Shown: piece by piece, positions 34,505 through 42,513 of the stretch
Layout: every line of letters starts with the position of its first letter
Position numbering within the stretch: the stretch's first letter is position 1
Assembly (NCBI RefSeq): GCF_001571145.1
Contig: NZ_BCTF01000030.1
Span: forward strand, 1-58,408
Length of the DNA: 58,408 nucleotides
Direction of reading: 5' to 3'
Origin: Hydrogenophaga flava NBRC 102514
Lineage (GTDB): Bacteria; Pseudomonadota; Gammaproteobacteria; Burkholderiales; Burkholderiaceae_C
Program-made: the position numbers and the translations under genes
The notes under the pieces: model-generated
The model's input: the letters and a program-made list of their open reading frames with translations, nothing else
Told to the model about the DNA's origin: nothing
Database searches by the model: none

Positions 34505-36244
34505 TTATCCCTGAGCAGCGACCGAGGCCCTGGCGCCCGCATGTCGCGCCGCCAGACAGCCGAACACCAGGCCGGGCCCGATGGTGATGCCCGGCGCGGT
34601 GTAGACGCCGCCCATGATGGAGTGCATGTCGTTGCCCACGGCGTACAGACCGGGAATCGGCTGGCCCTGCGCGTCGAGCACGCGCGCGTCGCCGTCGGTG
34701 GCAAAGCCGGTGGCGGCGCCGATGTCGCCGGGGTGCAGTTTCACGGCGAAGTACGGCGCGGTTCTGAGCGGCCCGAGGTTGGGGTTCTTCGTGCCCGCGG
34801 TGGCGTCGCCGATGTTCTGCTGGTAGGCCGTCTCGCCGCGGTGGAAACGCGGGTCCACGCCGGTTTCGGCGCAGCGGTTGATCTCCTCGACGCTGGCCTT
34901 CAGACCACCGGCGTCGATGCCGAGCTTGCCCGCCAGCTCGTCCAGCGTGGCGCCCTGGGTGAGGTAGCCGTCGGCCAGGAAGGGCGCGAGGTCCTTGGGC
35001 GAGGCGCCGGGGCGCACCATGCCGATGCCGTACTTCTGCAGCGCGGTCGCGTCGCAGACCAGGTACGCCGGCACGGAGCCGGTGGCCTGCATGGCCATGC
35101 CGAACAGGTGGTAGGACGTGCTTTCGTTGACGAAGCGTTCGCCCTTTTTGTTCACGGTCAGCATGCCGGGCTTGGCGCGGTCCATCACGAAGTGCGGGAA
35201 CACCGCCGTGCTGCCGTCGGCTCGTTTTCTCAAGGAGACCGGCGCCCAGAAGGCGTTGCTCAGGGCGCCTTCGCCATAGACGGCGCCGGCGTCCTGGGCG
35301 AGGGCATGGGCTTCGGCCGTGTGGCCGGGCGCGGCTGGGCACCAGGCCATGTCGGCGCCGGGCAGCATGCGGGCGCGCAGCCCGGGGTGGCGGTTGAAGC
35401 CGCCGCTGGCCAGCACCACGCCGCCGCGGGCGGTGACGCGGCGGGAGGCGCCCTGCCCCTGGAGCACCACGCCGGTCACGCCGGCGCCATCGCGCTCGAA
35501 GCGTTCCACAGAGGTGTTCAGGGCGAGCGTCACGCCGGCCTGCATCGAGAGCGAATGCAGCAGCCGCCCCACCAGCGCATTGCCCATCACCAGCCGTGTG
35601 CCGCGCGGGTGGCTCAGGCGGTCCAGGCCGTGGCGCGCAATGATCTTCAGCGCGTGCTTGAACGACGCCCACGACTTGGTCAGCGCCAGCAGGTGGTTGA
35701 TGTCGGTGCGGTCCACCATCATCCCGCCGAGCACGGTGAACTCGGGGATCGGCGGGCGCACCAGCTTGAACAGGTCGCCCAGCAGGCGCCCGTCGAAGGG
35801 CACGGGCTCCATCGCGCGGCCGGCCAGCGTCGAGCCGCCGAGGTCGGAGATGTAGTCCGGGTGCTTGGCGTAGGGGCGGAACTTCACCTCGCTGCGGTCT
35901 TCGATCTGCCGGATGGCGGCGGCCCCGTGATCGAGGAAGGTCTGGCGCAGCGCGGCGGGCGTGCGCTCGCCGATGGCGTTGGTCAGGTAGCGCGCCGCTT
36001 CGGCCAGCGTGTCGCCGGGGTTCACCTTGGCCGCGTGGTGCGTGCCCGGCACCCAGGTGGTGCCGGCGGACCAGGCGGTGGTGCCGCCCACGAACTCCGT
36101 GCGCTCGACCAGCAGCACGGTTTTGCCATCCAGCGCCGCGTACAAGGCGGTGGCCATGCCAGCGCCGCCGGCACCGACCACGACCAGGTCGTAGGCTGCC
36201 TCGGCAGGCAAGTCCTTCAGAGCGTTCAGCACCTGCATGCTCAC
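34505..36244 (-). CDS. KstD-like FAD-dependent dehydrogenase (579 aa)
   Basis: Second flavoprotein of the ketosteroid-dehydrogenase/fumarate reductase family. FAD site DLVVVGAGGAGMATALYA near residues 20-37 with RTEFVGGTTAWSAG. Catalytic Tyr548 and Gly552 are present (YTAPGIT), followed by GPGLVFGC. The start overlaps the stop of the AroE-like gene (ATGA at 36241-36244), so dehydrogenase and desaturase are made together. About the length of the copies at 27646 and 39177 but clearly diverged from both, so these are old paralogues, not recent duplicates. Confidence 0.86.
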   Translation of the reverse strand: MSMQVLNALKDLPAEAAYDLVVVGAGGAGMATALYAALDGKTVLLVERTEFVGGTTAWSAGTTWVPGTHHAAKVNPGDTLAEAARYLTNAIGERTPAALRQTFLDHGAAAIRQIEDRSEVKFRPYAKHPDYISDLGGSTLAGRAMEPVPFDGRLLGDLFKLVRPPIPEFTVLGGMMVDRTDINHLLALTKSWASFKHALKIIARHGLDRLSHPRGTRLVMGNALVGRLLHSLSMQAGVTLALNTSVERFERDGAGVTGVVLQGQGASRRVTARGGVVLASGGFNRHPGLRARMLPGADMAWCPAAPGHTAEAHALAQDAGAVYGEGALSNAFWAPVSLRKRADGSTAVFPHFVMDRAKPGMLTVNKKGERFVNESTSYHLFGMAMQATGSVPAYLVCDATALQKYGIGMVRPGASPKDLAPFLADGYLTQGATLDELAGKLGIDAGGLKASVEEINRCAETGVDPRFHRGETAYQQNIGDATAGTKNPNLGPLRTAPYFAVKLHPGDIGAATGFATDGDARVLDAQGQPIPGLYAVGNDMHSIMGGVYTAPGITIGPGLVFGCLAARHAGARASVAAQG

Positions 36245-37035
36245 TTCCCGATCAGGAATTCGACCATCAGGTCACGGACCCGCGCAAACATGTCCGCGCC
36301 GGTCATCGTGCCGCAGCCTTTCTCGCGCGCAGCGACGATGAAGCGCGTGACGGCGGGGGCCGTGATCACGCAGCCGCAGAACATGTCAGGCGTCAGTTTC
36401 GACACATCCAGGGGGTAGGGGTCGCCCTCCTTCATGCCCACCGGCGTGGCGTTGAGCACGAGGTCAAAGCCCGTCGGGTCGGCGCTGCCGTGGCCCACCG
36501 GGCATTTCCCAAGACCCGAAAGACGGTCCACCAGCGAGGCGCGGCGCTGGTCGTCGGGGTCGTGGATGGCGAGTTCGCTCACGCCGGCCATCACCAGTGC
36601 ATGGGCAATGGCCGAGCCGGCGCCGCCCGCCCCCACCAGCAGGGCCTTTTTGCCGGCGGGCCGGCAGCCCTTGTCCTGCAGGGCGGTGACGAAACCCAGG
36701 CCGTCGAACATGTCGCCGTGCCACGTCCCGTCGGCGTTGCGGCGCATGGTGTTGACCGTGTGCAGGAAGGCGGCGCGGTCGGAGGTGGTGGCGCACAGGT
36801 CGGTGCAGGCGAACTTGTGCGGCACCGTCACGATGATGCCGTCCACGTTCTGCGCCAGCGAGACGCCGCGCACCCAGTCGGTCAGGTGGGCGGGCGACAC
36901 ATGGGCGGGCACGCAGACCGCGTCGCGGCCGTGGGCGGCCAGGGCCTGGCTCACGCCTGCGGGTGATTTCACCTGGGCAATCGGGTCGCCCACGATGTAG
37001 TGCAGGCGCGTGGCGCCGCTGAGGTTCTGTGTCAT
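36241..37035 (-). CDS. Shikimate dehydrogenase-like protein, non-canonical AroE clade (264 aa)
   Basis: AroE fold: N-terminal substrate domain with GDPIAQVKSP and VTVPHK (catalytic Lys74), and a Rossmann domain with VGAGGAGSAIAHAL. The catalytic Asp111 is kept, but the usual Asn-Thr before it is replaced: GDMFDG instead of G-x-NTDG. The paralogue at 52241 shares this change (GDQFDG) and the phrase FDLVLNATPVGM. First gene of the leftward operon with a KstD-like gene, so a catabolic dehydrogenase of a shikimate- or quinate-like ring acid is more likely than the biosynthetic enzyme. Confidence 0.83.
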   Translation of the reverse strand: MTQNLSGATRLHYIVGDPIAQVKSPAGVSQALAAHGRDAVCVPAHVSPAHLTDWVRGVSLAQNVDGIIVTVPHKFACTDLCATTSDRAAFLHTVNTMRRNADGTWHGDMFDGLGFVTALQDKGCRPAGKKALLVGAGGAGSAIAHALVMAGVSELAIHDPDDQRRASLVDRLSGLGKCPVGHGSADPTGFDLVLNATPVGMKEGDPYPLDVSKLTPDMFCGCVITAPAVTRFIVAAREKGCGTMTGADMFARVRDLMVEFLIGK

Positions 37036-37077
37036 CTGTCTCGCTCGGATCTCGGGTGGATCGGGTGGTTGACCTGG

Positions 37078-37106
37078 ATCATATGCAAAAGTGGAATTGT
37101 GTTCAA
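37078..37106 (-). promoter_or_regulatory. Predicted sigma70 promoter for the AroE-like/KstD/tct unit
   Basis: Read on the minus strand: -35 TTGAAC (37106-37101), 17-bp spacer, -10 TATGAT (37083-37078). The match to consensus is strong. The -35 forms one half of the palindrome TTCAA-GTA-TTGAA at 37102-37114 that is shared with the divergent promoter. Confidence 0.65.
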
Positions 37107-37109
37107 GTA

Positions 37110-37138
37110 TTGAATGTTGTTCTTTTTTTGACTAGACT
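37110..37138 (+). promoter_or_regulatory. Predicted sigma70 promoter for the Gfo/Idh-IclR block
   Basis: -35 TTGAAT (37110-37115), 17-bp spacer, -10 TAGACT (37133-37138), 24 bp before the ATG at 37163. Its -35 lies 3 bp from the divergent -35, both inside TTCAA-GTA-TTGAA, a natural position for the IclR protein encoded at 38229 to control both directions. Confidence 0.6.
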
Positions 37139-37162
37139 TCGGGCCGGAGACAAACACCACAC

Positions 37163-38200
37163 ATGGACACCACCCGACTTCTGGTCATCGGTGCCGGCGC
37201 CATCGGCCGCACCCACATCGACCGCATCCGGCGCACGCCCGGCCTGGCGCTGGCCGGCATTGCCGACCCGTCGGACGCCTGCCGCGCGCTGGCGGAGTCG
37301 CTGGACGTGCCCTGGGCGCCCGACCATGTGAGCGCGCTGGACCGCCTGCAGCCGCAGGGCGCCATCGTCGCCACACCCAACCCGCAACACGTGCCGATGG
37401 CACTGGACTGCCTGGCGCGCGGCGTCGCCGCACTGGTGGAAAAGCCGCTGGCCGACAGCGTGGCCGAGGCGCAGCAGCTGGTCGACGCGCAGGCCGCTTG
37501 CGGCGTGCCGGTGCTGGTGGGCCACCACCGGCGCCACAACCCCATCACCCGCCAGGCGCGCGAAACGATTGCGAGCGGCAAGCTGGGCCGCCTCGTCGGC
37601 GCCAACGCCATGGCCTGCTTCTACAAGCCGCAGGGCTATTTCGACATGGCCTGGCGGCGCGAACCGGGCGGCGGCCCGGTGCTGATCAACCTGATCCACG
37701 AGATCGACATGCTGCGTTTCCTCTGCGGCGACATCGTGCAGGTGCAGGCCGTCGCCAGCAACGCGGTGCGCGGTTTCGCGGTGGAAGACACGGCCGCGGC
37801 CCTGCTGCGCTTCGAGAACGGTGCGCTGGGCACGGTGCTGCTGTCGGACACCGCCGTTGCGCCCTGGTGCTGGGACTTCTGCGCCGGCGAACAGGACCAG
37901 TACCCGCGCCAGGACGTCAACGCCCTGTTCATCGCCGGCACCGAGGGCTCGCTCTCGCTGCCCGATCTTTCGCTCTGGCGCTACGAGGGCGAACGCCACT
38001 GGCACCACCCGCTCGTGCGCGAGCAGCGCACCGCGATCAGGGCCGATCCGTACACGCGCCAGCTGCAGCATTTCGCCGCCGTGATCCGCGGCGAAGAGGC
38101 CCCGCTGTGCAGCGCGCTCGACGGCCTGCGCACCCTGCAGGCCACGCGCGCCCTGCTCGACGCCGCGGCCGGCGGCGGCACGGTTTCCTGTACCGTTTGA
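37163..38200 (+). CDS. Gfo/Idh/MocA-family oxidoreductase (345 aa)
   Basis: NAD(P)-dependent oxidoreductase: N-terminal Rossmann motif VIGAGAIGRTHIDRI (residues about 6-20), the family EKP motif in ALVEKPLADSVAEA (catalytic Lys near residue 94), and a C-terminal beta-sheet domain with GGGPVLINLIHEIDMLRFL. Such enzymes oxidise polyols, sugar acids or cyclic polyols. First gene of the plus-strand block, 28 bp before the IclR gene, and divergent from the AroE-like gene. A role in oxidising a ring hydroxyl is plausible but not shown. Confidence 0.87.
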   Translation: MDTTRLLVIGAGAIGRTHIDRIRRTPGLALAGIADPSDACRALAESLDVPWAPDHVSALDRLQPQGAIVATPNPQHVPMALDCLARGVAALVEKPLADSVAEAQQLVDAQAACGVPVLVGHHRRHNPITRQARETIASGKLGRLVGANAMACFYKPQGYFDMAWRREPGGGPVLINLIHEIDMLRFLCGDIVQVQAVASNAVRGFAVEDTAAALLRFENGALGTVLLSDTAVAPWCWDFCAGEQDQYPRQDVNALFIAGTEGSLSLPDLSLWRYEGERHWHHPLVREQRTAIRADPYTRQLQHFAAVIRGEEAPLCSALDGLRTLQATRALLDAAAGGGTVSCTV

Positions 38201-38228
38201 GGCTTTCGAACCCCACGGAACACAGACC

Positions 38229-39062
38229 ATGAACGGCGTCCTCGAACGAACCCTCGGCATCCTCGAACTGCTCTCGCAACACGGCGAAGGCATGGAGCTG
38301 GCCGCGATTGCCGACCTCACGGGCATCCCGCGCAGCGGCGTGCACCGCCTGCTGGCTGACCTGGTGCGGCTGGGCTATGTGCGCCAGGCACGCGGCCACG
38401 GCGAATACCTGCTGACCACCAAGCTGGTGAGCATGGGTCTCTCGTACCTCAGCAATAGCGGCATCGTCGACATCGCACAGCCGCTGCTCAACCACCTGGC
38501 CGAGATTTCGGGCGAGCTGGTGCGACCGTCGGTGGTGGACGGCGAACGCCTGACCTGGGTGGCGCGTGCGCAGGGCGCGCGCCAGGGCCTGCGCTACGAC
38601 CCCGACATGGGCTCGGACGCGCGCCTCTCGTGTTCGTCCTCGGGCTGGGCGCTGATGTCCACCCTCAGCGACGACGCCGCCCTGGCCCTGGTGGCCAAGC
38701 AGGGCCTGGGTACACCCGAACAGTTCGGCCCGGCTGCGCCCACCTCGCTGCAGGCGGTGCTGGCCGCCGTGCACGAGACACGCGAACGTGGCTACAGCCT
38801 CACGGTGGACACCTACAGCCTGGGCCTCTCGGCCATGTCGGCGCCGGTGCGCTTCACGGGCCAGCCGGCCATCGGCGTGATCACCATCGCCGGTCCCACG
38901 GTGCGCTTCACGATGGAGCGCATGCAGTCGCTGGCGCCCGAGCTGCTGTCGGTGGCGCAGCAGCTGGCCGCCGCCAGCGGCGCCTCGCCCTTCTTCCAAC
39001 TCACGGCCGAGACCGCCGCCCCGGGCGACGTCAAAAGCCGCAAGCCGATCTACGCCGTATAG
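38229..39062 (+). CDS. IclR-family transcriptional regulator (277 aa)
   Basis: IclR regulator: N-terminal winged HTH (residues about 1-65: TLGILELLSQHGEGMELAAI, GIPRSGVHRLLADLVRLGYV) and a C-terminal effector domain with GLRYDPDMGSDARLSCSSSG and APVRFTGQPAIGVITIAGP. IclR proteins in this order commonly control aromatic and hydroaromatic acid breakdown (PcaR, PobR and related). The likely operator is the palindrome at 37102-37114 between the divergent promoters; it may also act on the KstD-like gene downstream. Confidence 0.88.
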   Translation: MNGVLERTLGILELLSQHGEGMELAAIADLTGIPRSGVHRLLADLVRLGYVRQARGHGEYLLTTKLVSMGLSYLSNSGIVDIAQPLLNHLAEISGELVRPSVVDGERLTWVARAQGARQGLRYDPDMGSDARLSCSSSGWALMSTLSDDAALALVAKQGLGTPEQFGPAAPTSLQAVLAAVHETRERGYSLTVDTYSLGLSAMSAPVRFTGQPAIGVITIAGPTVRFTMERMQSLAPELLSVAQQLAAASGASPFFQLTAETAAPGDVKSRKPIYAV

Positions 39063-39087
39063 CCATGACCACCCCCGTCGCTTGCTC

Positions 39088-39157
39088 GCTTCGCGTAGCC
39101 GCATCCCCCCTCAAGGGGGCGACACCAGTGGCCTGGCAAAGCCAGTTCCACGGTGTC
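39088..39157. repeat. Intergenic double-hairpin repeat, copy A
   Basis: After GCTTCGCGT come two stem-loops: CCCCCT/AGGGGG (39105-39119 region), then GACACC-TGG-CTGGC, loop AAA, GCCAG-CCA-GGTGTC (39121-39157). Copy B at 41554-41616 has the same plan with compensating base changes in the stems. It lies between the IclR gene and the next flavoprotein gene and covers a GTG that could be mistaken for that gene's start. Confidence 0.8.
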
Positions 39158-39176
39158 CCGGGCGAAGAGAGCTGCG

Positions 39177-40892
39177 ATGCGTGAGGGGCGCTGTGATCTT
39201 CTGGTGATCGGCTCCGGGGCCGGTGGGCTCTCGGCCGCCGTGACCGCCGCGCACCTTGGCCTCAAGGTCATCGTCGCGGAAAAAGACCCGCAGTTCGGCG
39301 GCACCACCGCCTGGTCGGGTGGCTGGATGTGGCTGCCGCGCAATCCGCTGGCGGTGGAAGCGGGCATCGTCGAGCCCATCGACGAGCCGCTGAACTACCT
39401 GCGCCACGAACTCGGTGAGCGCTTCGACGAGGCCCGCGCCCGCGCCTTCCTCGACGCCGCGCCGCGCATGGTTCAGTTCTTCCGCGCGAAGACCGCCCTG
39501 CGCTTCATCGACGGCAACGCCATCCCCGACTTCCACGGCCGCACGCCGCACGCGTCCACCGGAGGCCGCTCGCTCTGCGCCGCGCCCTTCGACGGCCGGC
39601 GCCTGGGCGCGCGCATCGCCGACCTCAAACCGCCGCTGCCCGAGACCACGCTCTGGGGCATGGGCATCGCCTCGGGCGCCGAGCTGCGCCACTTCCTCAA
39701 CGCGATGCGCAAGCCCGCGTCCTTCTGGTACGTGACGAAGCGCGTGATGGCGCACTGGAAAGACCTGCTGCTGCACCGCCGCGGCATGCGCCTGGTCAAC
39801 GGCAACGCGCTGGTGACGGCACTGGCGGCGTCGGCCTTCGAGGTCGGCGTCGACATCCGCACCCGCTCGCCTGCACGGCGCTTGTTGCGCGACGGTGAAC
39901 GCGTGACCGGCGCCGTGCTGCACACACCTGACGGCCCCATAGAGGTCCACGCGGCCCGCGGCGTGCTGCTGGCCTGCGGCGGCTTCCCGCACGACACCGA
40001 GCGCAAGCGCGCCCTGCTGCCGCACGCGCCGACCGGCACCGAACACTGGTCAGCCGCCTCCCGCGGCAACACCGGCGACGGCCTGCGCCTGGGTGAGAGC
40101 GCGGGCGCCCGCGTGGGCACCGATGGCCTGCAGGCCGCCGCCCTGGCCCCCGTCTCGCTGGTGCCGCAGCGCGATGGCTCGTTCGCCCACTTCCCGCACC
40201 TGATCGAGCGCGCCAAGCCCGGCCTGATCATGGTGCGCGCCGACGGCCAGCGTTTCGCCAACGAGGCCGACTCGTACCACGACGTGATGCAGGCGCTGCT
40301 CCGCGCCACGCCCGCCGGCCAGCCGGTGCAGGCCTGGCTGGTGTGCGACCACAGCTTCATGCGCCACTACGGCCTGGGCGCCGCCAAGCCGGCCCCGATG
40401 CCGCTGGGCCCGATGCTGGCCAACGGCTACCTCAAGCGCGGCCGCACCCTCGCCGAACTGGCCCACGTCTGCGGCATCGCGGCCGACGGGCTGGAACGCA
40501 CCGTGCAGCGCTACAACGCCATGGCCCTCGCTGGCAAAGACGAAGACTTCGCCAAGGGCGAGACGCCCTACAACCGCATGCAGGGCGACGCCACCTTCGC
40601 CGCCGAACGCGGCTGGTCGAATGCCTGCATGGGGCCGCTCGAACGCGGCCCCTTCTATGCCGTGCGCGTGGTCGCGGGCAGCCTGGGCACCTTCGCTGGC
40701 CTGAAGGTCAACGCCCAGGCCCAGGTGCTGGGCGAGCACGGCCAGCCCATCCCCGGCCTCTACGCCGGCGGCAACGACATGGATTCGATGATGGCCGGCC
40801 ACTACCCCGCCGGCGGCATCACGCTGGGCCCCGCCATGACCTTCGGCTGGATCGCGGCGCATCACGCGTCCAACCGCCCCCTTCCCGTCTGA
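39177..40892 (+). CDS. KstD-like FAD-dependent dehydrogenase (571 aa)
   Basis: Third flavoprotein of the ketosteroid-dehydrogenase/fumarate reductase family. FAD site DLLVIGSGAGGLSAAVTAAH near the start with EKDPQFGGTTAWSGG. Catalytic Tyr543 and Gly547 are kept (YPAGGIT), followed by GPAMTFGW. I chose ATG 39177 (MREGRCDLLV), which has a GAAGAGAG site upstream; the in-frame GTG at 39153 lies inside the intergenic hairpin repeat. Followed 18 bp later by a NIPSNAP gene, as with the copy at 27646. Substrate probably a cyclic ketone or its CoA ester. Confidence 0.86.
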   Translation: MREGRCDLLVIGSGAGGLSAAVTAAHLGLKVIVAEKDPQFGGTTAWSGGWMWLPRNPLAVEAGIVEPIDEPLNYLRHELGERFDEARARAFLDAAPRMVQFFRAKTALRFIDGNAIPDFHGRTPHASTGGRSLCAAPFDGRRLGARIADLKPPLPETTLWGMGIASGAELRHFLNAMRKPASFWYVTKRVMAHWKDLLLHRRGMRLVNGNALVTALAASAFEVGVDIRTRSPARRLLRDGERVTGAVLHTPDGPIEVHAARGVLLACGGFPHDTERKRALLPHAPTGTEHWSAASRGNTGDGLRLGESAGARVGTDGLQAAALAPVSLVPQRDGSFAHFPHLIERAKPGLIMVRADGQRFANEADSYHDVMQALLRATPAGQPVQAWLVCDHSFMRHYGLGAAKPAPMPLGPMLANGYLKRGRTLAELAHVCGIAADGLERTVQRYNAMALAGKDEDFAKGETPYNRMQGDATFAAERGWSNACMGPLERGPFYAVRVVAGSLGTFAGLKVNAQAQVLGEHGQPIPGLYAGGNDMDSMMAGHYPAGGITLGPAMTFGWIAAHHASNRPLPV

Positions 40893-40910
40893 TCACCCAC
40901 AAGGACACCC

Positions 40911-41537
40911 ATGTTCTATGAACTCGCCACCATGACCCTGCCCTTCGGCATCGCCGCCACCGCTGCCCAGAACGTGCAGGCCTTCTGCACCGCACCGGAA
41001 GCGAAGGGCGAACTGCTGGCCTGCTGGTTCACCGACATCGGCCCACTCAACCAGATGATCGTGCTGCGCGGTTTTTCGTCGCTCGCAGACCTGCAGGCCG
41101 AGCGAGAGCGCACCCAGCTCAGCGCCTCGCCCTTCGGCTGCGGCGAGGTCTTCCAGACGCTGGAGCAGCACAGCTACCGGGGCTTCCCATGGATGAAGCC
41201 GGTGCGTCCCAGCGCCGAAAGCGGCATCACCGGCCCCGTCTACGAGATCCGCACCTACGGCATCAAGCCGGGCGGTGTGCAACCCACCATCGACCTGTGG
41301 GAACAGTACGTGCCGCCGCGCGAACAGCTCTCGCCCTGCGTGGTCGCCATGGTCGCGATCGACGGCCCGCTGCGCTTCACCAACATCTGGGCCTACCCCT
41401 CGCTGGACGCGCGCTCCAAGGCCCGCGCCGACGCCGTGGCGCAGGGCATCTGGCCGCCCAAGGGCGGACCTGCGCACCTGACGACCGACATGTTTTCCAC
41501 CATTGCGCTGCCCACCGCGGTGTCGCCCTTGAAATAA
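40911..41537 (+). CDS. Two-domain NIPSNAP-family protein (208 aa)
   Basis: Tandem NIPSNAP-like domains: the first begins MFYELATMTLPFGIAATAAQ, the second GPVYEIRTYGIKPGGVQPTI (about residue 107) and ends in the ALPTAVSPLK region. The second half matches the family better than the first. The single-domain NIPSNAP at 27251 is linked to another KstD-like gene in the same way. No catalytic residues are established for bacterial members; a dimeric alpha/beta barrel binding or isomerising a reactive intermediate is a guess. Confidence 0.75.
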   Translation: MFYELATMTLPFGIAATAAQNVQAFCTAPEAKGELLACWFTDIGPLNQMIVLRGFSSLADLQAERERTQLSASPFGCGEVFQTLEQHSYRGFPWMKPVRPSAESGITGPVYEIRTYGIKPGGVQPTIDLWEQYVPPREQLSPCVVAMVAIDGPLRFTNIWAYPSLDARSKARADAVAQGIWPPKGGPAHLTTDMFSTIALPTAVSPLK

Positions 41538-41553
41538 GGATCGCCCCCGCGCC

Positions 41554-41616
41554 GCTTCGCGTCACCCCCGTCCGGGGGCAACACCTGCGGCCCGGCAAAG
41601 CCGGTTCCGCGGTGTT
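41554..41616. repeat. Intergenic double-hairpin repeat, copy B
   Basis: GCTTCGCGT, then CCCCCG-TC-CGGGGG (41565-41578), then AACACC-CGG-CCGGC, loop AAA, GCCGG-CCG-GGTGTT (41580-41616). Compared with copy A, stem positions change in pairs (T-A to G-C in hairpin one; G-C to A-T, T-A to C-G twice in hairpin two), so the structure rather than the sequence is conserved. Confidence 0.8.
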
Positions 41617-41662
41617 CTGTGCACAAGCCCCTCACTCTCAGATTGTTTCGTTGACCACATCC

Positions 41663-42472
41663 ATGCGAACCTACTCTCTCGCCTACCTCAGCTCCCACCG
41701 CTGCACGCCGCCGGAAGCGGTCCGTGTGGCGGCCGCCAACGGCTACCAGTTCGTCGGCCTGCGCCTCTGGCCCAACGCGCCGGGTGCGCCGCAGCAGTTC
41801 CTGATCGACAAACCCGAGGTGTTGCGAGAGACGCAGGCGGCGATGGCCGACACCGGCGTCGGCATCTTCGACGTGGAGATCATCCGCATCGGCGAGACCT
41901 TCGACCCGCACACATGGGACGCGCTGTACGACGCCTGCGCGGCGCTCAAAGCCAAGGCCATCCTGGTCGCGGGCGACGACCCGGATGAAGCGCGGTTGAC
42001 GCAGAACTACGCCCGCCTGTGCGAGGTGATGGCGCCCTACGGCCTCACCGCCGACCTGGAGTTCATGCCCTGGACGGAAGTGAAAGACGCGAAAAGTGCG
42101 CTGCGCGTCGTGCAGAACGCCGGCACGCCCGCCAACGCCGGCATCCTGGTCGACGCGCTGCACTTCGGCCGCTCGACCACCACGCTGGACGACATCCGCG
42201 CCATCCCGCGCGAGCTGCTGCACTACGCGCAGATCTGTGACGCCGTGGCCGGCACGCACTTCAGCACCGAAGAAATGATCCACACCGCGCGCTGCGAACG
42301 CCTGCTGCCCGGCGACGGAACCATCGATGTGCGCGGACTGTTCGATGCCCTGCCCGCCGACCTGCCGGTCAGCGTCGAGGTGGTGAACCTCGAACGCGAA
42401 AAGACCGCCGACCCCACGCAATGGGCCGCCACCTGCCTGGCCGCCAGCCGCCCCTTCACAACCCCCCGCTGA
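41663..42472 (+). CDS. TIM-barrel sugar-phosphate isomerase/epimerase-family enzyme, dehydroshikimate dehydratase-like (269 aa)
   Basis: Xylose-isomerase-like TIM barrel. The four metal ligands of this fold can be placed: Glu133 (DLEFMPW), Asp164 (LVDALHFGRS), Gln190 (YAQICDA) and Glu239 (VSVEV). A Glu-Asp-Gln-Glu set is found in bacterial 3-dehydroshikimate dehydratases (AsbF/QuiC type), which make protocatechuate, but also in other members of the superfamily, so the reaction is inferred mainly from context: AroE-like genes at 36241 and 52241 and a dehydroquinase at 51611. Start ATG 41663 (MRTYSLAYL); the longer open frame back to 41189 overlaps the NIPSNAP gene and is spurious. Confidence 0.75.
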   Translation: MRTYSLAYLSSHRCTPPEAVRVAAANGYQFVGLRLWPNAPGAPQQFLIDKPEVLRETQAAMADTGVGIFDVEIIRIGETFDPHTWDALYDACAALKAKAILVAGDDPDEARLTQNYARLCEVMAPYGLTADLEFMPWTEVKDAKSALRVVQNAGTPANAGILVDALHFGRSTTTLDDIRAIPRELLHYAQICDAVAGTHFSTEEMIHTARCERLLPGDGTIDVRGLFDALPADLPVSVEVVNLEREKTADPTQWAATCLAASRPFTTPR

Positions 42473-42513
42473 ATTCACCCGCTGAACCTCCGATCACCCC
42501 ACGAGACAAGACC

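Noticed and set aside
39153..39176. GTG 39153 as start of the third KstD-like gene
   Set aside because: It lies inside the conserved double-hairpin repeat; ATG 39177 has a ribosome binding site and matches the paralogues' N-termini.
27646..40892. Naming the flavoproteins as true 3-ketosteroid dehydrogenases and the region as a steroid cluster
   Set aside because: No Mce or kshAB, hsaABCD or tesABDE-type genes are present; the fold and catalytic Tyr fit but substrates are more likely smaller rings.
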